A stretch of DNA of 64,000 nucleotides from Lyophyllum atratum (taxonomy: Eukaryota; Basidiomycota; Agaricomycetes; Agaricales; Lyophyllaceae), in assembly GCA_014905825.1 (NCBI GenBank), contig JACGCN010000026.1, forward strand, positions 682,001-746,000, read 5' to 3'. Each line of letters starts with the position of its first letter. The stretch's first letter is position 1. This document shows, one piece after another, positions 12,312 through 21,925 of the stretch. The notes under the pieces are model-generated. The model saw only the letters and a list, made by a program, of their open reading frames with translations. It had not been told where the DNA came from and did no database searches. Position numbers and translations under genes: made by a program.

Positions 12312-14505
12312 TTAGACGGTCTGCCCCTTCTCCTGCTCAGCTTCCTGAGCGAGCTCTTTCGCAATTTTGAGATCCTACATGGCGAAAACATGGTCAGCCG
12401 ATATCAAAGTCAGCAGGGCCATAGGTAACGTACGATGCATGGTGCAAACTTGCTCCGTGCGCGTATTCTAGGGCCATAGATATAGAACAAGTATGGGCTT
12501 GGTGCGAGGATAAGAAGAATAAGAGCGAGGAGTGTCGCCGCCCAGTTCACGCCCAGCTAAGGATGGGAATGAGTACGTTGTATACCTAATGAAAGGTGTC
12601 ACAACTTACGTTGTTGAACATCTGCACGGTGAAGAGCGGGAAGGCAGCAGCGACCGCCGAACGAATCATGGTGTTAGCCGCGAATGCCGAGGCGCTGTAC
12701 ATCAGGTAAGTGTCGATGAGGTAACTCTGCAAATAATAATCAGAAGGCCGCTCAGATTGAAAAAGAATGTGGAACATACCAGGAACGACATAAAGATCAT
12801 GCTAATGCTGAACCCGATCATGATCGTGCTGAGTGCCGGCACGTACCACGGCACGCTTGAGTACTCCCCAGTCCATCCGAGCCAGAACGCGCCAACGACG
12901 AGACCAGGGCCACCAATCATCGCTCCGAAAAGCCTCTGCTCCGGCGGCGGGAAGCCCCTCCACTTGCGGATGAGCTCAGGATAGTGGGAGCTCAGGCGGT
13001 AATTGAGCCACGACCCGAGCGTCGTGCCAATTCCAATACCGATGAAGATGAGGCCGTCTTGAGCGATGGTGAAGCCGTGCCTTTTGATGAAGATGATGGG
13101 GAAGGCTTGGAAGACTGGAGGGGGGCGGGTTAGTGGGAAGACTAGGCCTGACGAAGCAGGACGTACGGGCGTAGAGAACACCATAGACGAGGGAGAGGTA
13201 GATGGTGATGAGAACCAAGACGGGCTCCATGAAGAGCATGTGGAAGGGGCGGTAGAGGGTGCGGTGGACGACACCCTTGATGGACCAATCCTGCTTTTCG
13301 TGCTCTGCGTAGATGTTTTTGTTGACAACAGGGTCCGCCTTGCGAAGCGTTTTGGCCTATGACTGAGGTTAGAACGCATGGTGTAACGATGCTGTCGACG
13401 TCACAAACCTTCTTCAACATGATGATCGGAGCGTAGGTCTCAGGGATGGTAGCGATGACGATAACCGTGCAGGTACCGGCGAACATCATCATCACCCAGA
13501 AGACCCATCTCCAGCTCAAATGGCTTTCGACGATGCTAAAGACAAAGTTTTCAATTTCGAAGTCTTATCGGTCATCATCACAGAACTCACTATCCGCTGA
13601 CAATGGGGCCTAGCACGGGACCAAGGAATACGCTGGCCGTAAACAAGCTTGTGGCTGGTCCTCGTCCGGCTGCAGACCAGATGTCGGCGATAACGCCTAT
13701 TCAAGAGTCAGATCAGCAAGTTTACGACATCACTAAGGCGTATTACGTACCACCACAGTTCGTTATAGGTGCGGCCGCGAAGAAACCAGAGAGGAATCGC
13801 GTGACGAGAAGTGTCTCGATGTTGGGTGCCAGTGCCTGGCCGAGATGGAAGATGGTGTAACAGGTCATAGTGAGCATGAATATCGGCCGTCGGCCTACGA
13901 GCTCACTTCCTGGACCCCAGAATAAGGGCTGATGGAGGCGTCAGTATGGGCGAGACTGTGAAATGAGTGGGAGAACGTACCCCAGTCGTGTAGCCCAATA
14001 GAAATACCGTGGTGATCAAGTACGTCACTTCTGCCTTTACATTGAATTGTCTGGCCAGCTGCGCAACAGCTGATGTTGGCGCCGACGAGGCGAATGTGCT
14101 ATCATGACAAGACAATGAGCATCGACTAGGGGAAGGCAGGACTGAGGGGATTTACACATTCACTGTCATCACCGAACAGAGTACTGTGATAAACCACTTA
14201 TACGCCGTCGACCAGTTCTGGGGGTTCTGGGGGTCGTCTGGCCCATCCCAAGAAACCTGGCTGCCGTCGATCGTCTCTTCAGGGTCGGGGTCGGCAGTGC
14301 CGTCAGGTAGCTGTGGAGGGGGGTCGCGGATATCATCGCCACCATACTTCTCCAGTCGTAGCTCGTTTTGCTTGATCTCCTGGTCCAAGGGACTGTGCGT
14401 AATCTTAAACGCGGGTTCATGGCGACTTGGGCCCCCAACCGCGTCAACGATTGTCGTGGTAGAGGACCGAGCGGAATTGTGGAACGCCTGCAAAGTCTGC
14501 GACAT
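12312..14505 (-). CDS. MFS transporter, DHA1 drug/polyamine exporter type, 568 aa
   Basis: Ten exons read right to left: 14156-14505, 13981-14098, 13751-13928, 13591-13696, 13409-13535, 13167-13356, 12780-13114, 12610-12726, 12434-12556 and 12312-12374; introns of 52-59 nt. The N-terminal 100 residues are cytoplasmic and polar and end in DPQNPQNWSTAYKWF, the hallmark lead into TM1 of the fungal DHA1 family (FLR1/TPO1-like). Further family marks are GPLFWGPGSELVGRRP between TM2 and TM3, GPVLGPIVSGYI in TM5, and ETYAPIIMLKKAKTLRK in the central loop. The predicted role is proton-coupled export of drugs, polyamines or metabolites across the plasma membrane. The substrate cannot be read from sequence. 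Confidence 0.93.
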
Positions 14506-15816
14506 CGTAGAAGGGATGATTGGTCGCCGGTCAAGGCTGAGTTCTGCTTATCTGGTTGAAAAAAATGCCTCTCACTTTTCTATGCGAGTATGACTGATCA
14601 TCTCATGGTCCGGGAAGGATATGCCGGTGCGCTTAGATTGCTTTGTTTACTAGAAAATTCTGCATTAATTTTTGTGGTTGCCACACACCCGTTGCGGGCT
14701 TGCCGGGGCCGTGCCGAGGCGGGATTGACTGAACGATCATTACGCAAAACGATCGCAGAGGTCAGAAAAGGTCAGAAATAGTCAAAAACGTGGCGCTCGC
14801 CGACATCATCTGCTCTGCCTGATAGAACGTTTGAAAGCTCGAGGTAATGGAGAGGAAGAGGTACCCACCCTCCACCTTTTGCTTGCGTAACTATCTTCGT
14901 AATTACACACCGTTCGGTTGTACAGTCACCGGAGCTGAGGCCGGCTTCGGAAGTCGGATGCGAGGCGCTTGTACCATACCCGGTCAGGGGTTGTAGCAAA
15001 GGGTGGCGACCAGGTGGCGGGGCAACTGCGCAGCCCGAACGCTGAAAGTAGGGCGTTGACCTCCTCAATCCTCGCACTTATTTCTCTTCTGGAGCAAGGC
15101 TTTATGGATCAAGGACCGCCTGGCGAAGATCATGCAGAGCCAGCTAGTGACTTGTAGCTGGGTTATACGACTGTTGCAAGGTATTTCCTCCTTTTATGTT
15201 GTGGGCGGCTGGATGCTAACCTGCATGACCGCAGTCTGGGGTGGCGCTATGTGGTGGACTGATGTAGATTATCGAGGATGCAGCCGACGGTAAACATAGG
15301 TCTGAGCTTGTGCCACCCGACGGGAACGTACCTGTAAGCTTCAATCTTGTCCGACCTTATCCTCTCCGTCCCAACGGGTCCCTATTCTCGTTGCCCTTGC
15401 CTATCTAATATGTCGTCTCCTTCGCCGTCGTTCAACGTTCAACACCGATGCCACATCTGATAGGTTACAGTCCGTATCTAATTGGCGCCAATCCTTGGAG
15501 GGCCATGCTGTGTAATGATAGGTAATGATTGGCCGACATCGCGGACACGGCATTTACCATTTCCAGTTTCTCACAACTGCCATCATCAGAGAGGGAGTAT
15601 TGGAGTCGAGATCATCAGGGATGGCACGAATCCCACCCAGCTGCCCTTCATCGTCGTCAGTCACAAGCTCCTGGTAGGTCATCTCTTCTATGGATGTAGA
15701 TGCTTTAGTTTGGTGCAGGCAAACATATCAGCGTAGGTGATAGCGAGGTGGCAAGGGAACTCCATGCGAGATACCTGACTACCTAGAACAGGATGGCGAA
15801 TGGAAAGCTGAAACTA
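14506..15816. other. Intergenic, no gene seen
   Basis: About 1.3 kb between the MFS start and the 3' end of the next minus-strand gene. Only short, unsupported open frames on either strand. Confidence 0.4.
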
Positions 15817-16634
15817 CTATGAATGTCCCCTTAGCTGGCAGCCACCGGCATAGACGCCCTCGTGCTCATCTGACTCGTTTTCATCTTCTCCGTCGTTGTC
15901 CAAATCTTCTCCATCATCGTCATCGCCATCTTCATCTACCTCGTCATCGTTCTCATCCACACCACTACTTCCATCATCGTCATCTTCCTGTTCGAGTTCT
16001 ACGGTCGCCTGGGTCACCGAAGGTCAGTGGTAAAAAGCACAGATGCCAATCGCGCTCAGGAAACACACCTTGAATTTCAAGCCCTTGAGCGAGTTAGCCT
16101 GTCCTGCGACTATATCAGCACCGTCCTTCTTCTTCTCGAGTTCTAAGGTTGTCTGGGCAGAAAAGTCAAGAACCGCTCATATTCTTATCGCTGCCTGCTG
16201 TACCTTGAGTTTTAAGCCGTTCAAGGTGGCGACCTCCTCCAGTGGTTCTAGCACTGAAGCTAGCGATTCGGAAATCAATTTCACGAAGGGTTCTGGTTCG
16301 GCGGGCTGGGGCGCATTGGCTTCAATGGGCGCCACACCAGCGCTAAATAGCGTCGTGTTAGGCCTCATTAGCGTTGCAGGTATTTCAAAGCCGTACGGGT
16401 CATCTGCTTCGGCACGCGCCTCAATGTTGATAGCATGAGGCGTGGTGGGGTTCACCCTGTCCTCAAGAAGCTGCGCCAAGGATGGAACATGAGAAAGCGC
16501 AGTAGCATGCATCGATATCAGCAACATACCTTGGCCAACGCAGCGGGGCCGAGTTTGGACTTCCACAGAGGCAGGGCAGAGGAGATTTGAGCAATCGAAA
16601 TGAGAGTTGCAAAGAGCGGAAGAGTGATCTTCAT
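15817..16634 (-). CDS. Small secreted protein with repeated exon modules and acidic tail, 215 aa
   Basis: Exons right to left: 16530-16634, 16204-16470, 16069-16152 and 15817-16008, all phase 0. The leader MKITLPLFATLISIAQISSA is a typical signal peptide, cut before LPLWKSK. Exons 2 and 3 end alike (LNGLKLK and LKGLKFK) and exons 3 and 4 begin alike (TTLELEKKK and ATVELEQED), so the mature protein consists of repeated exon-encoded modules. The last exon is a long Asp/Glu run, then a short tail with two features I cannot interpret (GGCQLRGHS). No known domain is present. It belongs to a local family with the genes starting at 17913, 34545, 35905 and 40677. The start chosen is the ATG at 16634, since an upstream in-frame extension to 16700 would bury the signal peptide. 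Confidence 0.65.
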
Positions 16635-16709
16635 GTCGGGTAAAGAGTGACTGGGAGGCGAGTTTGATTTAGAGAGACGAGGCTGGGGTCCGTTCTCCAC
16701 TGGTATGAG

Positions 16710-16717
16710 CTTTATAG
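16710..16717 (-). promoter_or_regulatory. TATA box of the 16634 gene
   Basis: CTATAAAG on the minus strand, about 80 bases upstream of the start codon. Confidence 0.5.
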
Positions 16718-17439
16718 GGAAAGATGGGACACATCTACAAGCGGACGCCTTCCTTTACGGCGGCCAAGGCGAGGAAGCGTTCCGTCGCGAATCGAAGACT
16801 GATTAAAATGCCTCAGATGAGTGTAGATCAGATCAGTCGAGGTGACGCACCAAGGGTGAAGGAACGGATATTGTGCGGACAAGTCAGCGCTGAATACATC
16901 CCGTCTGTTTGGATCCTGTCAAAGCGCACAGGTGACATGAGTAGAAAGACTCGACGGAGCTCCGATGAGTGACTTTCGTCTCTTTGCGGTGTTCGCAGGA
17001 TTTGACATGCGAAATCGAAGTTAGAATGTCAGCCTTAGATGTAGTTTTCTTTACTTGCGAGACATTGTCCACAGAGATAGATAAATTCCGAGGGAGAATG
17101 GCAGCGTCAATGAAAATGGGAGCCAACGCGCGAGCATTGGGCGAGTTGCGAGGTCTCGAGTTACGGTAAGGAGGGCTAGGTATCCCACTCTAGTGACATC
17201 GGAGGTGCATCTGAGCACAGGTCGATCAGAATCCACAGATACCTTGATCGTGAGTGCGTCCACGACTCGATATCGACAGGTTCAGTGGGAGCTTGTGCAG
17301 CGAAACGCTTTCCTTTTCTGTACTCCGTTTGATCATTCTTGCTTCGGGCGAGTTATGCAGTGCTGGAGTTTTTAAGACAATGCGCATCACCATTATCTGG
17401 CAGAACAGCCACGGACATTTGATAGATCATATTCCCAGC
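16718..17439. other. Possible relic of another small secreted gene, minus strand
   Basis: Minus-strand frames here contain short pieces that end at splice-like sites in the same way as the neighbouring family (VDALTIK before GTATCT near 17231; APIFIDAAILPRNLSISVDN, then VSQ, near 17060-17126). No signal-peptide exon could be found for them. They may be unassigned exons or a decayed family member. Confidence 0.2.
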
Positions 17440-17913
17440 CTAGCCTGAGCCGGAACGAAGAGGAGACGCCTAAGTAACACAGTCAAGTGTGAGTACAGCG
17501 TGCATACAATGACCTCGAAGAAGCTCACATCGGTAGAGGACGGGAGGTCATTCGGTCCGATACCCAGGTGCAGTCCCTTGCGTGTCTCCATCGCTCTTGC
17601 CATCACTTTCCGCAGCGGCCTGATGAAATATACCAAGTTCTTCCATAAGTTAAGCTGAGAGAGGGCTATACATATCGAACGTATGTTCTCTCTCCTTCAA
17701 TCCTTCGTCGCGAAGACCGGTGACATGAGTATGGGTATCCGTGTCTGCCATTATCTGGAGCGAGCCTGAGGATTAGCAAATGGCGCAACATGTTCTTATT
17801 TGCATTGTAACTACCTTGATATCTCTGCCAAGAAGGCGATGGAGTGGAAGCCCCAAGGATACTTGAGCTATTGAGACGAGAGTCGCAAGGTACGGAAGAG
17901 TGGTAATCTTCAT
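17440..17913 (-). CDS. Small secreted protein, 100 aa, same family
   Basis: Exons right to left: 17815-17913, 17672-17754, 17529-17619 and 17440-17469, with introns of 60, 52 and 59 nt. The leader MKITTLPYLATLVSIAQVSL, followed by GLPL, is a close paralogue of the one at 16634 and is likewise followed by an intron after a Lys codon. The mature part is hydrophilic and rich in basic residues, without cysteine or a known domain. A shorter model that reads through the second junction and stops at 17650 (67 aa) is also possible; I prefer the longer one because both extra introns have the size and GT/AG ends usual in this window. Export is inferred from the leader only. Confidence 0.5.
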
Positions 17914-18058
17914 CGTGGATCAAAAGAGGTGTGGGAGTGACAGACGTACCACAATCACTTCTACTCAAGCACTCCAGAAGGGTTCAAGGAAACTGGTGTC
18001 ATGCGAGGAAAACCCTTCCGAGCGAGGTTAGGCTGGACATGATGAATGTGAAAGTGGT

Positions 18059-18065
18059 CTTTATA
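18059..18065 (-). promoter_or_regulatory. TATA box of the 17913 gene
   Basis: TATAAAG on the minus strand, about 146 bases before the start codon. It shares the TATAAAG form with its paralogues. Confidence 0.4.
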
Positions 18066-18091
18066 ACGAAACATATCAGCGAACTAGATTG

Positions 18092-18194
18092 TAGGGAATG
18101 ACTGATAGACTTGTCCGCTCAAATAGTCTAGTTTGCCTAAGAAGAGTTGATATCGCCGCCAGTACAGCACGGAAAGGTTCACAGGATGAAGAAC
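18092..18194. repeat. Left copy of about 100-bp direct repeat flanking the kinase gene
   Basis: Begins GGGAATGACTGATAGACTTG and ends with CAGGATGAAGAA. It matches 19103-19202 in the same orientation, with scattered substitutions and small gaps. Confidence 0.8.
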
Positions 18195-18215
18195 GTGAGA
18201 GCTACGCAAAACATA

Positions 18216-19043
18216 CTAGGTGTTGGGTTCAAGCAGCGACAGATCTACCCCTAAAAACCGGTGCAATCGCTTCTTCATCCACCAAACGTCGGCATTTTCG
18301 TATACACACGCGCCCCACTCCTCGTCCGATTCCTCCTCACGTACACCCGAATTTGCAAAATCAATGACAACGGCACGGGTGGCACGCCCTCCAGGAACGA
18401 AAAGGATGTTGCCGGGGTTCAAGTCGGTGTGCACGACGCCGAGTGGGCCAAACGCCCCTGCGGCTGCGACGAGTGACTGCGCGAGCGGGAGTCCAACAAC
18501 ACGGGGGTCAACTTCCTGGAGGGTTTTCGCGTCGGAGAGGTATTCTAAAAAGAGCACACGCGGGGCGATGGCGCGCTGTGCGAGTGGGAGCGTTCCTGTG
18601 GCGAAACAGCGCGGGATCGCCCCACCTTGCAGAGACTTAAGGCGGTCATAGGCCGCGACCTCGCTCCGGAATTGGAGCTCCGCATTCTGGTAGTGCCACT
18701 CTTCCCACCCCACGGCATCGTGCTCATCAGGCCAAACACCTGGCTCATAATCTGGGTCCCATCGTGCGGTGCGGTTCTTGGCCGCGATGGCTTCAGCAGT
18801 ATATGTCCACGGCTGCATAGTTACGCCCTTTCCTCTGATACGTGCCTCGCAAAAGCGGGGGTCGTAGACCTTGAGGACCACAAGAGATGCAGGGAGGAGG
18901 GGCAGGCTATTGGTATGGACAAGGAGCACTTGGCTCGTGGTGAACGGGGTGAATGCCTGGACGACGGTGGCCGATAAATGCGTCTCCCCAAGCTGCACGG
19001 TCAGACGTGAGCCTGGTTGATAATAGTCAGGAATATTGGTCAT
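18216..19043 (-). CDS. Kinase-fold protein (aminoglycoside-phosphotransferase-like), 275 aa
   Basis: A single exon of 275 codons, unusual here because most genes are cut by several introns. The core contains GVVHTDLNPGNILFVPGG (catalytic loop, with Asp and Asn for catalysis and metal binding, residues about 203-220) and AVVIDFANSG (metal-binding Asp, in place of DFG). This places it in the protein-kinase/APH superfamily, near the fungal kinase-like proteins with HTDLNPGN loops. The N-terminus (residues 1-75) has an atypical beta-rich lobe; I see no glycine-rich loop, while KVYDPRF could hold the ATP-binding lysine. The C-terminus is short after WWMKKRLHRFL. The gene sits exactly between two direct repeats of about 100 bp. 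Substrate (protein or small molecule) is unknown. Confidence 0.75.
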   Translation of the reverse strand: MTNIPDYYQPGSRLTVQLGETHLSATVVQAFTPFTTSQVLLVHTNSLPLLPASLVVLKVYDPRFCEARIRGKGVTMQPWTYTAEAIAAKNRTARWDPDYEPGVWPDEHDAVGWEEWHYQNAELQFRSEVAAYDRLKSLQGGAIPRCFATGTLPLAQRAIAPRVLFLEYLSDAKTLQEVDPRVVGLPLAQSLVAAAGAFGPLGVVHTDLNPGNILFVPGGRATRAVVIDFANSGVREEESDEEWGACVYENADVWWMKKRLHRFLGVDLSLLEPNT

Positions 19044-19102
19044 GGGAGAGAGTAGGTGAACAGTGAGATTTGATGGGATTTACAGTGGTACATAGGTCGT
19101 GC

Positions 19103-19202
19103 GGGGAATGACTGATAGACTTGTTAGCACATAGTCTAGTTTGCCTCATAAGAGCTGATATCACCGCCAGTACAGCACGGACGAGTTCATAGGATGAAGA
19201 AT
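19103..19202. repeat. Right copy of about 100-bp direct repeat flanking the kinase gene
   Basis: Same orientation as 18092-18194; conserved core AGTCTAGTTTGCCT and CCGCCAGTACAGCACGG. Confidence 0.8.
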
Positions 19203-19635
19203 CTTCATGTTGACGTGTGTCCTTTTCTTAGAATGGTTCTAGTCTGGAACTTGACTATCCAAATGATACATAGCGGATTTAAAATAGCATAGGAAGGGAG
19301 ACATACCGATACTGCACGTGTAGCTTTCTTCAGCTCCTGAAGGTCGCGTCCTGAAGTTCATTTGTCCGGGCTCGGAAGATGAAGACCACAACTGGTTGTG
19401 AAATCTGCCGTAACACTTTCGATAGACAGTTTACTGTACGTTGACGCGACGTAGAAGTGAAGGGGGGCGCTGGTGGTAATAGAATAAGGGGAAGGATGTC
19501 TTGTATTGCGGATGATGCATGATGGTCTGTCTAAGAGAGTCAGCCTCAGTTAGGGTTATGTACGCAGGGTCGACGATGAGAAGGGAACTTCATTACGAGA
19601 GCCATTCGATCAACAGAAAGAACACAATCCATGCA
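19203..19635. other. Intergenic, no gene seen
   Basis: Between the repeat and the tRNA gene. No coding signal on either strand. Confidence 0.35.
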
Positions 19636-19718
19636 TGTCCCATGGCTTAGTTGGTTACGGCGTCCGACTGTTATACTCTCCAATCGGAAGATCGAGAGTT
19701 CAAGTCTCTCTGGGACAG
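19636..19718 (+). tRNA. tRNA-Asn (GTT) with a 9-nt intron
   Basis: The cloverleaf folds fully. The acceptor stem TGTCCCA pairs with TGGGACA (19711-19717). The T arm is GAGAG-TTCAAGT-CTCTC and the anticodon stem TCCGA/TCGGA. The anticodon loop CTGTTA|A gives anticodon GTT. Bases 19674-19682 interrupt the loop one base 3' of the anticodon, the canonical position for nuclear tRNA introns. Confidence 0.93.
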
Positions 19719-19887
19719 TGCCGCACGATGAATAATTTGCACTTTTTTGGTGTATTCACGAACCAGTACCTCTTCTCCCTGTTTTTTTTTTCACTCTGCG
19801 TGATCCTAGAAACGACTCGGACAGATGTACTACATAGTGTTAGCAATAATATTTAAAGGTGTCTTGCGAGCGCGAGCAGGGCGGGAG

Positions 19888-20637
19888 AGGACCCCCCTCT
19901 ATGCTGACTGAGGTCCGATCCTTATGCGGACGGAAATGGCAGTCAAATACGGCCCACGTCTGATCCCTATGCGGACGGAAATCCAAAATTTTGACCGAAG
20001 GTCCGATGAAAGACGAGGACGGAGATGCCTGGTCGGTAGCGAGGTCCAATCCCTGTTGCGGACGGAAGTTGTTTGTTGACCACTCAACCGTCCTTGCCAA
20101 ACACAACGAACACCCTCGCTAGTACCACTACTACTACCCTCAGCCCTGACAACCTTGAACACCTGAATTGTTGAATGATCTCCATCCTCCTTTAGCCTGC
20201 GCACGAGTGCTCGGCCTCCTGCCACCAATATTGCAATGTAAACCATCTAGGATGCACGTTATTAGTGTCGGCATGGCGCTTTGAAACGCGTTGCCCCCTT
20301 TCGGCTTAGCCGTTCTGATCACTTGGTGGCCAAATTCTCTTGAAATTCTCGCCAAGTGTGAGTCTCGATGTAAGGCTTGAGTTGAGGTATGCGCTGGGGA
20401 CCCTAGAACATGATCTCTAGCGCTCGGACGTATTTTTTAGCTGAAATTTGCATGTCCGATCCCTTTTGAGGACGGAAGTAGACCTGGAACATGTACGATC
20501 CGCTATGCGGACGGAAACAGGCAAAAATTTGAGGTCTGATCGATTATGAGGACGTTTTCGGCTAAATTTCCTGCGTACATAAATGCCCAAAATGACCGAT
20601 TTTGGATCGGACCTCAGTCAGCATAGAGGGGGGTCCT
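19888..20637. mobile_element. 750-bp non-autonomous DNA transposon (MITE-like) with 34-bp inverted ends
   Basis: The 34-bp ends 19888-19921 and 20604-20637 are perfect inverted repeats (AGGACCCCCCTCTATGCTGA and on). The element is bracketed by the 8-bp direct duplication GGCGGGAG at 19880-19887 and 20638-20645, which shows transposition. Inside there is no transposase-sized reading frame, so it must be mobilised in trans. Near each end sits a small array of a hairpin-forming unit, GTCCG-(9 nt)-CGGAC: four copies on the left (19913, 19958, 20001, 20044) and three on the right (20454, 20493, 20534), about 39-45 bp apart. An 8-bp target duplication suits hAT, P or related superfamilies; the terminal bases do not decide between them. 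Confidence 0.88.
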
Positions 20638-20794
20638 GGCGGGAGACAGACATGATTCTACCGAGCATGTGACCAGAAACGAGCATCGCAGCACTGACGT
20701 TGACACCGACAGTGACAGCGGCCACAGAACCTACACAAACCCCGACTGCCCGCACACCACCTCTTCAACCCCGCTACCTCTCCTTTAACCACCC

Positions 20795-21570
20795 ATGGAC
20801 CACGGCGCACACGGCGGGCACGACATGCCCATGGGTCACACATGTTCAATGAACATGCTCTGGTACGCCCTTCCCTCCTATTACCTAACCTGGACCACCC
20901 CACCCAAAACCGTGCATCCATTTCCTTACGCAGGAACACCCAAATAATCGACACATGCATCGTCTTCCGCTCATGGCACATCAAATCCTACCAGGGCTTC
21001 ATCTTCTCCTGCCTGGCCATCGTCGCGCTCGGTGTCTTCTACGAATACCTCCGCGAGTTCCAGAAGAAGTATGACGTGCACCTGGCGCGCTCGCTCGCGG
21101 ACGCGGGGAAGGGGAAGGGGCGGGCGTCGCCTAGGGGGGGAAGTGGAAGGAGCAGCCCTGATACGGAGACGGAGGAGAGGGGACTGTTGAGTGGACGGAG
21201 GCTGCTAAAGCCGTCGTCGACTGGGTATGTGCTCTATCAAGCTAGGGAGATTCTTGGGCTTGCGCTAATACCGGAGCTCGTAGGACGCCTGTTCCTATCG
21301 TTGCCCGGCTGGTGCGTGCATCGATGTACGGCGCTACGGTGTTTCTCTCGTTCTTCCTTATGCTCGTGTTCATGACATATAACGTATGTCCGCCCCTTCT
21401 CCTGAATATATGACAGGTACTGATGATAGCGATGCGGATCTTTGCAGGCATATCTAATCATCGCAGTGGTACTCGGCGCTGCAATCGGCCACTATATATT
21501 CGGGTCGACGCTGAACGTGAACGCTGTGCTGGGCGACGCAGCGGGGCCCAAGACAATGGCATGCCATTAA
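20795..21570 (+). CDS. CTR-family copper transporter, 193 aa
   Basis: Exons 20795-20862, 20934-21224, 21284-21383 and 21448-21570. The N-terminus is a short extracellular His/Met-rich copper-binding region (HGGHDMPMGHTCSMNMLW). The first membrane segment follows FRSWHIKSYQGFIFSCLAI; the cytoplasmic loop is long, Gly/Ser-rich and basic. Membrane segment 2 contains MLVFM, the MxxxM copper-filter motif, and segment 3 contains GAAIG, the GxxxG packing motif that lets CTR proteins form trimers. The predicted role is import of Cu(I) across the plasma or vacuolar membrane. The start codon is only 150 bases from the target duplication of the transposable element, so its promoter may have been altered by the insertion. 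Confidence 0.92.
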
Positions 21571-21925
21571 CACGATTCAGGGGGCTGCAAAGACGATGTC
21601 AATCAGAGGGTCCCTGCCTATATGAAAGCGGTTGGAGATCTATCCACTCATGTATCAGTTTTTGTTTTCAGGTTAGAGGGTTGTTGTAACTGTTTAATCT
21701 ATGCATTTGCGTGTATATGAGGGCCTCGCTTGGAGATGCAGGCAGAGGTCAATTTTATCAGAATAACCAACGCTTGAAGTCACAGTCCAAGTGAGCATGC
21801 TCGCTAGCACAATGGTACCATTTTGTTAACTTGAACCACGAACGTTTGCTTTCACTGCAACGACGGCTGTTGGCAGATCCACCGATCATGAATGAAACAA
21901 AATTGTGTTAGAAATACAAAGCATA
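21571..21925. other. Intergenic between convergent genes
   Basis: Shared 3' region of the CTR and proteasome genes. Nothing else seen. Confidence 0.4.

Noticed and set aside
12702..13379. 225-codon minus-strand open frame read as one exon
   Set aside because: It runs through three introns of the MFS gene; the conserved transporter sequence needs splicing at 12726/12780 and 13114/13167.
19899..20246. 115-codon minus-strand frame inside the transposable element
   Set aside because: No transposase motif and composed largely of the hairpin repeats and unique filler; the element is judged non-autonomous.
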